A DNA stretch of 64,000 nucleotides from Streptomyces tendae (GTDB lineage: Bacteria > Actinomycetota > Actinomycetes > Streptomycetales > Streptomycetaceae), in assembly GCF_008632955.1 (NCBI RefSeq), contig NZ_CP043959.1:2914001-2978000 (forward strand), read 5' to 3'. The position numbers were made by a program, and so were the translations under genes. Shown here piece after piece: positions 17,743 through 27,143 of this stretch (positions within the stretch are counted from its first letter, which is position 1; every line of letters starts with the position of its first letter). The notes beneath the pieces are model-generated. The model was not told the origin of the DNA and searched no databases. It saw only the letters and a program-made list of their open reading frames with translations.

Positions 17743-18416
17743 CCCTGCCCCTGGCCGACGCCCTGAAGGGCCGACTGATCGTGTCCTGCCAGGCCCCGCC
17801 CGGCGACCCGATGCGGCACACCGACACCCTGGTCCGCATGACCCTCGCCGCGCGGGCCGGCGGCGCGGCGGCCGTACGCGTCAACGACCCGGAGGTCGTC
17901 GCCGCCACCGTCGCGGCCGTGGATCTCCCGGTGATCGGCCTGTGGAAGGACGGCGACAGCGGCGTCCTCATCACGCCGACCGTGCGCCACGCGCTCGCGC
18001 TCGTGGAGGCCGGGGCCGCCGTCGTGGCCGCCGACGCGACCACCCGCCCGCGCCCCGACGGCAGCACCTTCGCCGACCTCGTGGAGGCCGTGCACGAGGC
18101 GGGCGCCCTGGTCATGGCCGACGTGTCCACCTTCGACGAGGGCCGTGACGCCGCCGAGGAGGGCGCCGACTTCGTCGGGACGACCCTCTCCGGCTACGTT
18201 CCCGGATCGCCGGTGCAGACCGCGCCGGACCTCGCCCTCGTCGCCGACCTGGCCGGTGCGCTCGCCGTGCCGGTGATCGCCGAGGGCCGCATCGCGACGC
18301 CGCAGCAGGCCGCCGCGGCGCTGGCGGCGGGTGCGCACGGCGTCGTCGTGGGCACCGCCATCACCGCCCCGACCGCGCTGACCGCGACGTTCGTCGCCGG
18401 GCTCACGTCCGGCTGA
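17739..18416 (+). CDS. nanE: N-acetylmannosamine-6-phosphate 2-epimerase
   Basis: A TIM-barrel epimerase of 225 residues that converts ManNAc-6-P to GlcNAc-6-P, the last step before amino-sugar metabolism. Visible features are the N-terminal LIVSCQAPPGDPMRH, PVIGLWKDG with the probable catalytic lysine, and a C-terminal phosphate-binding strand (VVVGTAITAP). It is coupled to nanK by ATGA. NagA and NagB homologues are not in this window. A bidirectional terminator follows. Confidence 0.92.
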   Translation: MTLPLADALKGRLIVSCQAPPGDPMRHTDTLVRMTLAARAGGAAAVRVNDPEVVAATVAAVDLPVIGLWKDGDSGVLITPTVRHALALVEAGAAVVAADATTRPRPDGSTFADLVEAVHEAGALVMADVSTFDEGRDAAEEGADFVGTTLSGYVPGSPVQTAPDLALVADLAGALAVPVIAEGRIATPQQAAAALAAGAHGVVVGTAITAPTALTATFVAGLTSG

Positions 18417-18432
18417 GCGCGGACGGGTGGAA

Positions 18433-18470
18433 GGGGCAGCCGCCCGGAGACACCTCCGGGCGGCTGCCCC
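18433..18470. terminator. Bidirectional terminator after nanE
   Basis: GGGGCAGCCGCCCGGAG pairs perfectly over 17 bases with 18454-18470 around the loop ACAC. It lies between the convergent nanE (stop 18416) and the hexosaminidase gene (stop 18482) and can serve both. Confidence 0.88.
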
Positions 18471-18481
18471 TTGTCACGGGT

Positions 18482-20884
18482 TCAGGAGGCGGGCGTCCCG
18501 TAGACGCCCAGCTCGTAGATCGAGTAGCCCCACGTCGTCCTGCGTTCGACGCCCTGCACACGGACGTACCGCACGGCCTCGTCCGCGGGGAGCCGGACGA
18601 CGTCGTTGCCGCAGGACTCCGGACGCTGCGTGGACCCGGTCCGCCAGGTCGTCCCGTCCACGGACGTCTGCACGGCGTACTCCGTCGCGCAGGCGCTCTC
18701 CCAGGCCACGGTCACCGCGGCGACCTTCGTCGGCGCGGCCAGTTCGATCTGCACCCACGCGTCGTCCGCGTAGCCGGACGCCCAACGCGTGTCCGGACGG
18801 CCGTCGTTGACGTACCGGGCGGCCAGCCGGTCGAGGTCCTGCTCCACGCTGGAGGCGGACGCCGTCCCCTCGGGTGCCAGGTTCCGCGCGCCGCCCGTGG
18901 AGTCCCACAGCCGCAGCCGCAGTTCGGCCTGGGTGAGGAAGGCGTCGAGCACCCCGTCACCGACCTTGGGCTGAACCGCGCCCCACGCGTTGCGCGGCGG
19001 GTCGGTCCGCACGGCGCGGGCCTGCCGCTGCAGTTCGCCCGACTCGGCGAGCAGCCGGTCGGAGGTCTCGCGGTCCCCGGCCTGCCGCGCCGCGAGCGCG
19101 TCGAGCATCCGCACCGTCGCCGTGCCCCACAGTTCGGTGGCGTCCAGCCAGGGCGCCGCGTCGACGGCGAAGCCCCGCTCCACGGCACCGGAACGGATGG
19201 TGGCCGGCGCGTCTTCCACGGCGGTGGCGTACGCGCGCAGGGCCCGCACCGCGCCGGTCCGGTCGCCCTCGTCCCACGCCGTCCAGAACCGCTGGACGCG
19301 CCGGGCGAGTTCGGGGGCCTGGGGCTGCCACGGGGTGTCACCGAAGGTCGGGGCCATGTGCTCCAGGTCGCCGAAGACCAGCAGGGCGCCGGTGGCCTTC
19401 GCGTCGCCGCCCGCCAGGTAGGACATGGCGGCGCGCCAGTTGCGGCCCGCGTCGTACGCGCGGTCGTTCCAGGCGAAGTCCGCGGTGCCGAACACGGCGA
19501 CCCTGCTGGCGTACGGCTGGTTCATGGGGTTGGCCACGACGCCGGAGAGGTGGTCGGAGAGGCCCGCCTCCCGCTTGTCGTACGGCGCGAGCAGCAGCCG
19601 TCCGCCGGTGTTGCCGAAGTCGTTGACCGGATAGTTGTCCCAGACGAACACCTTGCGGCCGAAAACCTTGGCGGCCTGCTCCGCGTCCTCGTTCGTGATC
19701 CCTGTGGGCACGACGCCCACCCCGGTCCACATCACCTCGACCGCGGGGTCCAATTCCTCCCGGAGGGCCCGCTTGTAGGCCGACTCCGTGTGGTTGTAGT
19801 ACTCGGTCGGCACCATCTGCAGGGGCCACACACCCTCGTGGGTGGCGACGAAGCCGCGTTGCACGTCGTTGAGCAGGTCCGCCTGCGCCAGCCCGGCCGC
19901 CCCGGTGCCGGGTTCGCCGTACGCGGCCCGGTCGGCCTCGCAGTTCCAGCGGCTGTGGTCGATGTCGTCGAGGGGGACGGAGAAGGCGCGGGTGCCCAGG
20001 TCGTACAGCGCCTGGAGCTTGTCCTTGAGCGCCTTGCGGTCGGCCGGGTCGGAGTAGCAGATCGACTCACCCGGCGAGACGGCGAAGGTGAAGCGCACGT
20101 GGTTCGCCGTGGCCCGCTCCACCAGCTCGCCCAGCTCCGCCAGCTTGTCCGCCGGGTAGGGCTCGCGCCACTTGCCCCGGTGGTACGGGTCGTCCTTGGG
20201 CGCGTAGACGTACGTGTTGGCCTTGACGTCGCCGTAGAAGTCCATCTGGTCGAGGCGCTCGGCGTGCGTCCAGGGCTGTCCGTAGAAGCCCTCGATGGTG
20301 CCGCGCAGCGGCATCGACGGGAAGTCGCCGGCCTGGGCGCCGGCCACCTTCCAGCCGCCGCCCGGGGAGCGGACGAACAACTGCCGCAGCGTCTGCACGG
20401 CGTAGAACTGGCCGGCGCCGTCCGTGCCGCCCAGGACGACCTGGGCGCCCCGACCGGCCCGACCGACCCGCAGGGCGTAGCCCTCCGCGTGGTCGGGTAC
20501 GGCAGTGCCGGCGAGCCCTTCCGCCATGTCGGGGCGGGCCGCCGGGCCGAGCCGCACGGTCAGCACACCGGCCGCGGCGCGGGGGACGTTCCCGGGCGTG
20601 ACGACGTCGACCCGGTCGGCGCCGTGCCCCTTCAGCTCCGCGACGAGACGGGTGCGCGCGGGGACGTCGGTGTCCGCGTCCGCCACGACGATCACGCGTC
20701 CCGTGACGGGGACGTCGTCACCGGCGCGGGACATCGACTGCGGGACGGGAGTCACCGGCGGCAGGGGGGCGGCCGCGCGCGGACCCGCCTGCGCGGCTCC
20801 GGCCGAGGGCGCCCCCGCCGTCAGGGTGCTTGCGAGCGCGAAGCACGCGCCGAGCACCGTCAGGGTTGTCATGCGTCTTCCCAC
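18482..20884 (-). CDS. Secreted GH84-type beta-N-acetylglucosaminidase with discoidin domain
   Basis: An 800-residue secreted enzyme that removes terminal beta-linked GlcNAc (hyaluronidase/O-GlcNAcase-like family). A signal peptide covers about residues 1-31. A GH20b/GH84 N-terminal domain follows to about 185. The catalytic barrel begins RGTIEGFYGQPW, and the paired catalytic aspartates are in VPLDDIDH (about 306-307). The last 140 residues look like an F5/8C (discoidin) carbohydrate-binding domain. The start is either GTG at 20884, 4 bases after GGAGG, or the ATG four codons later at 20872. It is convergent with the nan operon and has a DasR-like site upstream. Confidence 0.9.
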   Translation of the reverse strand: MGRRMTTLTVLGACFALASTLTAGAPSAGAAQAGPRAAAPLPPVTPVPQSMSRAGDDVPVTGRVIVVADADTDVPARTRLVAELKGHGADRVDVVTPGNVPRAAAGVLTVRLGPAARPDMAEGLAGTAVPDHAEGYALRVGRAGRGAQVVLGGTDGAGQFYAVQTLRQLFVRSPGGGWKVAGAQAGDFPSMPLRGTIEGFYGQPWTHAERLDQMDFYGDVKANTYVYAPKDDPYHRGKWREPYPADKLAELGELVERATANHVRFTFAVSPGESICYSDPADRKALKDKLQALYDLGTRAFSVPLDDIDHSRWNCEADRAAYGEPGTGAAGLAQADLLNDVQRGFVATHEGVWPLQMVPTEYYNHTESAYKRALREELDPAVEVMWTGVGVVPTGITNEDAEQAAKVFGRKVFVWDNYPVNDFGNTGGRLLLAPYDKREAGLSDHLSGVVANPMNQPYASRVAVFGTADFAWNDRAYDAGRNWRAAMSYLAGGDAKATGALLVFGDLEHMAPTFGDTPWQPQAPELARRVQRFWTAWDEGDRTGAVRALRAYATAVEDAPATIRSGAVERGFAVDAAPWLDATELWGTATVRMLDALAARQAGDRETSDRLLAESGELQRQARAVRTDPPRNAWGAVQPKVGDGVLDAFLTQAELRLRLWDSTGGARNLAPEGTASASSVEQDLDRLAARYVNDGRPDTRWASGYADDAWVQIELAAPTKVAAVTVAWESACATEYAVQTSVDGTTWRTGSTQRPESCGNDVVRLPADEAVRYVRVQGVERRTTWGYSIYELGVYGTPAS

Positions 20885-20968
20885 GAGACCTCCAGCATGG
20901 GTACGGACCGGGAAATCGGCTTGTGCGCGAGGATGTTGCCGACCACCGACGGTAAGACGTAAGACGTA

Positions 20969-20984
20969 TGGGGTCTAGACCTCT
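20969..20984. promoter_or_regulatory. DasR-like site (dre) with perfect GGTCTAGACC core
   Basis: TGGGGTCTAGACCTCT holds the central ten bases GGTCTAGACC of the DasR-responsive element; the right flank fits but for one base, and the left flank is poor. It is 85-100 bases upstream of the hexosaminidase start and 165 bases from the divergent gamma-glutamyltransferase. DasR controls chitin and GlcNAc use in Streptomyces, which matches the hexosaminidase. Two AAGACGT repeats lie just beside it (20954-20966). Confidence 0.65.
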
Positions 20985-21149
20985 TCGCGGTCCGGCTTCA
21001 CTCCGGCCAACGGGCAGCCCCGTACGGCCCCGGGGGTGGCGTACCCCGGCAGCACGCGCTTACCCTGCGTGCGGCAGTGGCCGAGGCCGGCCGGCCCGGA
21101 CCGGGCGGTGACGGACGGGGCCGGACGACGCGAACACCGAGGGCAGGGA

Positions 21150-22979
21150 ATGCAGTTCACCACCCGACCGACCCTTCAGGGCACCTTCGGCATGGTGTCC
21201 TCCACCCACTGGCTGGCCTCCCAGTCCGCCATGGCCGTCCTCGAGGACGGCGGCAACGCCTACGACGCGGCCGTGGCCGGGGCGTTCGTGCTGCACGTCG
21301 TCGAACCTCACCTCAACGGCCCGGCCGGCGAGGTGCCGATCCTCCTCGCACCGGCCGACGGCGAGGTGCGCGTGCTGTGCGGACAGGGCGTCGCCCCCGC
21401 CGGGGCCACCGTCGCCCACTACCGGTCGCTCGGCCTCGACCTGGTCCCCGGCACCGGACCGCTCGCCGCCGCCGTGCCCGGCGCCTTCGACGCCTGGATG
21501 CTCCTGCTGCGCGACCACGGCACCAAGCCCCTCGCCGACGTCCTGAAGTACGCCATCGGCTACGCCGAGGACGGCCACCCGCCCGTGGAACGCGTCGGCG
21601 AGACCGTGGAGACCGTGCGCGAGCTGTTCGAGACGGAGTGGACCACCTCCGCCGAGGTCTACCTCCCCGGCGGCCGGTCGCCGCGCCCCGGTGAACTCCT
21701 GCGCAACCCCGCCCTCGCCGCCACGTGGAAGCGGCTGCTCGCCGAGGTCGCCGGGGCGGGCGACCGGGAGGCGCAGATCGAGGCGGCCCGGGACGTGTGG
21801 CGCACCGGCTTCGTCGCCGAGGCGCTGCTGCGGCAGTCCGCCCGCCCCACCCTGGACACCAGCGGCGAGCACCACACCGGCACCCTGACCGCCGACGACC
21901 TCGCCGCCTGGTCCGCCGGCTACGAGGACCCGGTGACGTACGACTTCGGCGGATGGACCGTGTGCAAGGCCGGACCCTGGAGCCAGGGACCGGTGCTGCT
22001 CCAGCAACTCGCCCTGCTCCCGCCCGAGTTGCCGCCGTACGGCTCCGCCGCCTACCTGCACCTGCTGATCGAGAACTGCAAGCTCGCCATGGCCGACCGC
22101 GAGGCCTGGTACGGCGACGCGGCCGAGGTGCCGCTCGACGACCTGCTGTCCGCCGAGTACAACGCCGAACGCCGGACCAGGGTGGGCCCCCGCGCCTCCC
22201 ACGCACTGCGCCCCGGCAGCCCCGGCGGCCGCACCCCCCGGCTGGCCGCCCTCGCCCGCCTCGCGGCCACCGGACGCGAGGCCGCGAGCGCGCCGGGCGC
22301 CGGAGAGCCCACCGTCGCCAAGAGCCCCACCTCCCCGGTGCCCGGCGAACCCGAGGTCTCCGCCGACGGCTCCACCCGCGGCGACACCTGTCACCTCGAC
22401 ATCGTCGACCGCTGGGGCAACATGATCTCGGCCACGCCCAGCGGCGGCTGGCTCCAGTCCAACCCCGTCGTGCCCGAACTGGGCTTCCCGCTCGGCACCC
22501 GGCTGCAGATGACGTGGCTGGAGGAGGGGCTGCCCAACAGCCTCGCCCCGGGCCGCCGCCCCCGCACCACGCTCACCCCGTCCCTCGCGCTGCGCGACGG
22601 GGTGCCCGTCATGGCGTTCGGCACCCCCGGCGGGGACCAGCAGGACCAGTGGCAGCTCCACTTCTTCCTCGCCGTCGCCCTGCGCGCCAAGGTGCGCGGC
22701 GGACTCGACCTCCAAGGCGCCATCGACGCCCCGAACTGGCACAACGACAGCTTCCCCGGCTCCTTCCACCCCCGCGGCATGCGGCCCGGCAGCGTCACCG
22801 TCGAGTCCCGTACCGACCCCGAGGTCGTCGAGGAGCTGCGCCGCCGCGGCCACGACGTCACGGTCGGCGACGCCTGGTCCGAGGGGCGGCTGTGCGCGGT
22901 GGCCCGCGACCCGCACACCGGCGTCCTCTCCGCGGCCGCCAACCCGCGCGGCGGGCAGGGGTACGCGGTGGGCCGCTGA
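21150..22979 (+). CDS. ggt: Gamma-glutamyltransferase family protein
   Basis: An N-terminal nucleophile hydrolase of 609 residues. The N-terminal block STHWLASQSAMAVLEDGGNA and AVAGAFVLHVVEPH is typical of the large subunit. The autocleavage site and nucleophile is the threonine in RGDTCHLDIVDRWGN near residue 413, and SLAPGRRPRTTLTPS in the small subunit is the conserved substrate loop. No signal peptide is visible, so it probably acts in the cytoplasm, unlike periplasmic Ggt. The ATG at 21150 has GGGCAGGG upstream. A proline/alanine-rich insert precedes the nucleophile. The substrate may be another gamma-glutamyl or acyl-amide compound. Confidence 0.88.
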   Translation: MQFTTRPTLQGTFGMVSSTHWLASQSAMAVLEDGGNAYDAAVAGAFVLHVVEPHLNGPAGEVPILLAPADGEVRVLCGQGVAPAGATVAHYRSLGLDLVPGTGPLAAAVPGAFDAWMLLLRDHGTKPLADVLKYAIGYAEDGHPPVERVGETVETVRELFETEWTTSAEVYLPGGRSPRPGELLRNPALAATWKRLLAEVAGAGDREAQIEAARDVWRTGFVAEALLRQSARPTLDTSGEHHTGTLTADDLAAWSAGYEDPVTYDFGGWTVCKAGPWSQGPVLLQQLALLPPELPPYGSAAYLHLLIENCKLAMADREAWYGDAAEVPLDDLLSAEYNAERRTRVGPRASHALRPGSPGGRTPRLAALARLAATGREAASAPGAGEPTVAKSPTSPVPGEPEVSADGSTRGDTCHLDIVDRWGNMISATPSGGWLQSNPVVPELGFPLGTRLQMTWLEEGLPNSLAPGRRPRTTLTPSLALRDGVPVMAFGTPGGDQQDQWQLHFFLAVALRAKVRGGLDLQGAIDAPNWHNDSFPGSFHPRGMRPGSVTVESRTDPEVVEELRRRGHDVTVGDAWSEGRLCAVARDPHTGVLSAAANPRGGQGYAVGR

Positions 22980-23081
22980 GCCCATGGACCACGGGGCGGG
23001 CAGCCCATTTCCGGCCCGCGCGCACCCGAGATCGCCCCGGGCGGGGCGGGGGCTGTCGGTGACACGTGCTCTCATGGAGGA

Positions 23082-23927
23082 GTGATCGACACCGACGCAA
23101 CCATCGACGAGTTCCTGGCCCGGCACGCCCACGACGTGGAGGAAGCGGTCCGTGAGGCCGCCGCGCGGGAGATCATGCCGCGCTGGCGCCGCCTCGCCGA
23201 GCACGAGGTGGACCGCAAGAGCGGACCGCACGACCTGGTCACCGACGCCGACCGCGGCGCCGAGCTGTACCTGACCCGGCAGCTGCCCCTCCTGCTGCCC
23301 GGCTCCGCGGTGGTCGGCGAGGAGGCGGTGCACGCCGACCCGGCCTCCTACGAGGCGATACGGGGCCGGGCGCCGGTCTGGATCGTCGATCCCGTCGACG
23401 GGACCCGCCAGTTCGTGCGGGGCGAGCCCGGCTTCTGCACCCTGGTCGCCCTCGCCCTCGACGGCGTGGTGCGGGCCTCCTGGACCTACGCGCCCGCCCG
23501 CGGCCTGCTGGCCGCCGCCGTCCGCGGACAGGGCGCCCGCCTCGACGGCGAGCCGCTGCGCTCCGGCTCCCCGGAGGCGGGCCGGGACCTGCGCGTCGCC
23601 ACCTCCCATCCCGACTTCACCACCGACGAGCAGAAGCGCGCCCTGCTCGGCCTGCGCACCGACGGCGTCGCCCCACGCCCCTGCGGCTCGGCGGGCCTGG
23701 AGTACCTGGCCGTGGCCCGCGGCGAGCTGGACGCCACCGCGTTCAACTGGGAGCTGGCCTGGGACCACGCGGCCGGACTGCTGCTGGTGGAGGAGGCGGG
23801 CGGCGCCCACCTCACCCGCGCGGGGCGGCCCTACGACATTCGCGGCGGCAACACGCTGCCCTTCACCGCGGCCCGCGACGAGGCCACCGCGCGGCGGGTG
23901 GTGGAGCTGCTGTCGCGCGCCGTCTGA
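23082..23927 (+). CDS. Inositol monophosphatase-family phosphatase
   Basis: A Mg2+-dependent phosphatase of 281 residues. The metal-binding motifs are GEEA, WIVDPVDGTRQF and WDHAAGLLLVEEAGG. The substrate could be inositol phosphate, histidinol phosphate or another sugar phosphate. The GTG start at 23082 is only one base after GGAGG, which is close; no better in-frame start is visible upstream. It stands alone after the transferase gene and is followed by a palindrome. Confidence 0.85.
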   Translation: MIDTDATIDEFLARHAHDVEEAVREAAAREIMPRWRRLAEHEVDRKSGPHDLVTDADRGAELYLTRQLPLLLPGSAVVGEEAVHADPASYEAIRGRAPVWIVDPVDGTRQFVRGEPGFCTLVALALDGVVRASWTYAPARGLLAAAVRGQGARLDGEPLRSGSPEAGRDLRVATSHPDFTTDEQKRALLGLRTDGVAPRPCGSAGLEYLAVARGELDATAFNWELAWDHAAGLLLVEEAGGAHLTRAGRPYDIRGGNTLPFTAARDEATARRVVELLSRAV

Positions 23928-23943
23928 CCGCCGTACGGCGGTC
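23926..23943 (+). terminator. Possible terminator palindrome
   Basis: GACCGCCGTACGGCGGTC is a perfect 18-base palindrome overlapping the stop codon of the phosphatase gene. As RNA it would need to open a few central pairs to form a loop. It may serve as terminator or protein-binding site. Confidence 0.4.
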
Positions 23944-24073
23944 GCCGGATCCCGGATCCCTCACCGGACGCGGGGCCCGGTCCGGGCCGTGTGACCGAAG
24001 GCCCGCCGAGATCGTTCACGGCCGGGCATATCCTGATCCTCAAGTGGCCGTCGGCTGACGAAGGAGTCCGAAG

Positions 24074-25492
24074 GTGCCGTCGATGCTCGATGCGGTCGTG
24101 GTGGGGGCGGGGCCGAACGGGCTGACCGCCGCCGTGGAGCTGGCCCGGCGCGGCTTCTCGGTGGCCCTCTTCGAGGCCAAGGACACCGTCGGCGGCGGCG
24201 CCCGCACCGAGGAACTCACCCTTCCGGGCTTCCGGCACGACCCCTGCTCCGCCGCCCATCCCCTCGCCGTCAGCTCGCCCGCCTTCCGCGCCCTGCCCCT
24301 GGAGCGTCATGGCCTGGAGTGGCTGCACCCGGAGCTGCCCATGGCGCACCCCTTCCCGGACGGCACGGCGGCCGTACTGTCCCGGTCCGTCGCGGAGACG
24401 GCGGCCTCCTTCGGACCGCGCGACGCCGGCGCCTACCGCCGCCTCGTGACGCCGTTCCTGCCCCGGTGGGATACCCTGGTCCGCGACTTCATGTCGCTGC
24501 CGCTGACCGCGCTGCCGCGCGACCCGGTCACCCTCGCCCGGTTCGGCCTCGTCGGCCTGCCCCCGTCCACCTGGCTGACCCGGCGGTTCCGCGACGAGCG
24601 GGCCCGCACCCTCTTCGCCGGCCTCGTCGCCCATGTGATGGCCCCGCTCAGCGGCTTCGCCACCTCGGCCATAGGCCTCGTCTTCGCCCTCGCCGCGCAC
24701 ACCCGCGGCTGGCCCGTCGCCCGCGGCGGCTCCCAGGCCCTCTCCGACGCCCTCGCCGGGTACCTGCGCGAACTCGGCGGCACCGTCCAGACCGACTACG
24801 AGGTCAAGCGCCTCGACGACCTGCCGCCGGCCCGGGCGTACGTCTTCGACACCTCGCCCACCGCGCTGGCCCGCATCGCCGGCTTCGGCGACCACTACGC
24901 CCGCTACCGCTACGGCCCCGGCGTTTTCAAGATCGACTACGCGCTGGACGGGCCCGTGCCGTGGACCGCCCCCGAGGCGCGCACCGCCGGGACCGTGCAG
25001 ATCGGCGCCGACAGCGCGGAGATCGGCGCCGCGCTGCGCGCCGCCTCCCGGGAGAACCGCGCCCCCGACGCGCCCTTCCTCATCACCGTCCAGCCCTCGG
25101 TCGTCGACCCCACCCGCGCCCCGGCGGGCAAGCACGTCTTCTGGGTCTACGGCCACGTCCCGCACGGCTGGACGGGCGACCTCACCGACGCCATCGAGCG
25201 CCAACTGGAGCGCTTCGCCCCGGGGTTCCGCGACCGCGTGCTGGCCCGCGCCACCGCGGGACCGCCCGAACTGGCCGCCCGCAACGCCAACTACGTCGGC
25301 GGCGACATCGCCACCGGCGCGGTCTCGGGGCTCCAGACCCTGCTGCGTCCCAAGCTGTCCCTCTCCCCGTACACGACGCCGCACCCGGCCGTCTTCATCT
25401 GCTCGCAGGCCACCCCGCCCGGTCCGGGCGTGCACGGGATGCCGGGGCACAACGCCGCCAAGGCGGTGTGGAGGAGGCTCCGCCAGACATGA
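24074..25492 (+). CDS. CrtI-like FAD-dependent oxidoreductase (phytoene desaturase superfamily)
   Basis: A 472-residue flavoprotein. The dinucleotide-binding motif [22 protein letters not shown] and [15 protein letters not shown] stand at the N-terminus, and [12 protein letters not shown] near the C-terminus is the second FAD-binding block of the family. The GTG start follows AAGGAGTCCGAAG. It is not beside carotenoid genes, so the substrate is unknown. Its stop overlaps the start of the macrodomain gene (ATGA), so the two proteins are made together. Confidence 0.87.
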   Translation: MPSMLDAVVVGAGPNGLTAAVELARRGFSVALFEAKDTVGGGARTEELTLPGFRHDPCSAAHPLAVSSPAFRALPLERHGLEWLHPELPMAHPFPDGTAAVLSRSVAETAASFGPRDAGAYRRLVTPFLPRWDTLVRDFMSLPLTALPRDPVTLARFGLVGLPPSTWLTRRFRDERARTLFAGLVAHVMAPLSGFATSAIGLVFALAAHTRGWPVARGGSQALSDALAGYLRELGGTVQTDYEVKRLDDLPPARAYVFDTSPTALARIAGFGDHYARYRYGPGVFKIDYALDGPVPWTAPEARTAGTVQIGADSAEIGAALRAASRENRAPDAPFLITVQPSVVDPTRAPAGKHVFWVYGHVPHGWTGDLTDAIERQLERFAPGFRDRVLARATAGPPELAARNANYVGGDIATGAVSGLQTLLRPKLSLSPYTTPHPAVFICSQATPPGPGVHGMPGHNAAKAVWRRLRQT

Positions 25493-26001
25493 CCCCCACC
25501 CTCACCCTCGTCCAGGGCGACATCACCCGCCGGAGCGCAGACGCGATCGTCAACGCGGCCAACTCGTCCCTGCTCGGCGGGGGCGGCGTGGACGGCGCGA
25601 TCCACCGGCGGGGCGGCCCGGAGATCCTCGCCGAGTGCCGCGCCCTGCGCGCCTCCCGGTACGGCAGGGGGCTGCCCACGGGGCAGGCGGTCGCCACGAC
25701 CGCCGGCCGGCTGGACGCCCGCTGGGTGATCCACACGGTCGGGCCGGTGTACAGCGAGAGCGAGGACCGCTCCGCGCTGCTGGCCTCCTGCTACCGGGAG
25801 TCGCTGCGCGTCGCCGACGAACTGGGCGCCCGTACGGTCGCGTTCCCCGCGGTCTCCACCGGCGTCTACCGGTGGCCGCTGGACGACGCGGCCCGTATCG
25901 CCGTGGAAACGGTCCGCGCGACGGACACGGCGGTCGAGGAAGTGACCTTCGTCCTCTTCGACGACCGGGCCTACCGGGCCTTCACCGCCCGGACGACCTG
26001 A
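25489..26001 (+). CDS. Macrodomain protein, O-acetyl-ADP-ribose deacetylase-like
   Basis: A 170-residue single macrodomain of the YmdB/MacroD type, expected to bind ADP-ribose and possibly hydrolyse O-acetyl-ADP-ribose or ADP-ribosyl esters. Motifs are [34 protein letters not shown] and [12 protein letters not shown]. The catalytic Asn and Asp in this class lie in NAANSS and GVDGAI, and both are present. It is coupled to the CrtI-like gene by ATGA. A Sir2 homologue, which makes O-acetyl-ADP-ribose, lies 13 kb downstream. Confidence 0.93.
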   Translation: MTPTLTLVQGDITRRSADAIVNAANSSLLGGGGVDGAIHRRGGPEILAECRALRASRYGRGLPTGQAVATTAGRLDARWVIHTVGPVYSESEDRSALLASCYRESLRVADELGARTVAFPAVSTGVYRWPLDDAARIAVETVRATDTAVEEVTFVLFDDRAYRAFTARTT

Positions 26002-26080
26002 CCGGCGCGCCTGAGCCCGTCCCGCGGTGCCGGCACCTGTCCGGGAACTGTTCTCCTTGCAGTGAGGGCCTGGGCGCTCC

Positions 26081-27037
26081 TCACGGACGGAAGGTGCGGC
26101 GGTAGGCGTCGGGCGGGACGCCGACGCTGCGGTGGAAGTGGCGGCGCAGGGTGGTGGCGGTGCCCATGCCGGTGACCGCGGCGATGGTGTCCACGGTGGC
26201 GTCGGTGGTCTCCAGCAGTTCCTGGGCGTGGCGAAGGCGCTGGGTGTGCAGCCATTGCAGTGGCGTGGTGCCGGTGAGGTGCTTGAAATGGCGGCCGAGG
26301 TGACGTGAGCTCATGCCGGCTCGACGGGCCAGGTCCTCCACGGTCAGCGGCTGGTCCAGCCGCTCCAGCACCCAGGGGAAGAGTTCCCCCAGGGGATGGT
26401 TGCCCGGGGCGGGGAGGGGCGTGGCGATGAACTGGGCCTGGCCGCCGTCCCGGTGGGGCGGGGTGACCAGGCGTCGGGCGATCTTGTTGGCGTTGGCCGA
26501 GCCGTGGTCGAGGCGGACCAGGTGCAGGCACAGGTCCATGGCGGCGGCTTTGCCCGCGGAGGTCAGGACGTCGCCGTTGTCGACGTAGAGGACGTCCGGG
26601 TCGACGGCGGCCGCCGGGTGGCGCCGGGCCAGTTCCCGTGTGTGGGCCCAGTGCGTGGTGGCGCGCCTGCCGTCGAGCAGTCCCGCCGCGCCCAGGATGA
26701 AAGCGCCCGTGCACAGTGAGGCCACGCGGGCACCTGCCGCGTGGGCCGCACGTACCGCCTCGACCAGCTCGGCGGGCGGGTCGCGGTCGGTGTCGGCCCA
26801 GCCGGGGACGATCACGGTGTCCACGTGTGCGAGGTGGTCGAGTCCTCGGTCGGGTTCCAGGCGGAAGCGGTCCACGGACACCGGACCGCTCCCGCAGAGG
26901 GAGAAGTCGTACCAGGGGTCCACGACGTGGGTCAGGTCGGCCCCGAAGACCTCCAGAGCCACGGACAGTTCGTAGTGGAGCATGCCGTCGGTGACGGCCA
27001 GCGCAACGGAGGGCATGTCCGGAACTGTACGTGACAT
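26081..27037 (-). CDS. GlxA-type transcriptional regulator (DJ-1/PfpI + AraC HTH)
   Basis: A 318-residue regulator. Residues 10-190 form a DJ-1/PfpI-like ligand domain with the elbow SLCTGAFILGAAGLLDGRRATTHW. The C-terminal 100 residues are an AraC/XylS DNA-binding domain (LARRAGMSSRHLGRHFKHLTG and TIAAVTGMGTATTLRRHFHR). The ATG at 27037 is 106 bases from the divergent saccharopine dehydrogenase-like gene, its most likely target. The ligand is unknown. The stop is convergent with the macrodomain gene. Confidence 0.92.
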   Translation of the reverse strand: MSRTVPDMPSVALAVTDGMLHYELSVALEVFGADLTHVVDPWYDFSLCGSGPVSVDRFRLEPDRGLDHLAHVDTVIVPGWADTDRDPPAELVEAVRAAHAAGARVASLCTGAFILGAAGLLDGRRATTHWAHTRELARRHPAAAVDPDVLYVDNGDVLTSAGKAAAMDLCLHLVRLDHGSANANKIARRLVTPPHRDGGQAQFIATPLPAPGNHPLGELFPWVLERLDQPLTVEDLARRAGMSSRHLGRHFKHLTGTTPLQWLHTQRLRHAQELLETTDATVDTIAAVTGMGTATTLRRHFHRSVGVPPDAYRRTFRP

Positions 27038-27143
27038 GTCGTTTCCGACACTCCTGCGCGGCGCTGCCGGAGGGACAGGATGGGGATGTCAGGCCGCAGC
27101 GGATCGACCTCGCGGCGGGCGTTCGAGCACACGGGAGAGTTCC

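Noticed and set aside
20954..20966. AAGACGT repeats as a third copy of the sialic acid operator
   Set aside because: They share only part of the core (AGACGT) and lack the palindromic TCTG half, so I do not count them as an operator.
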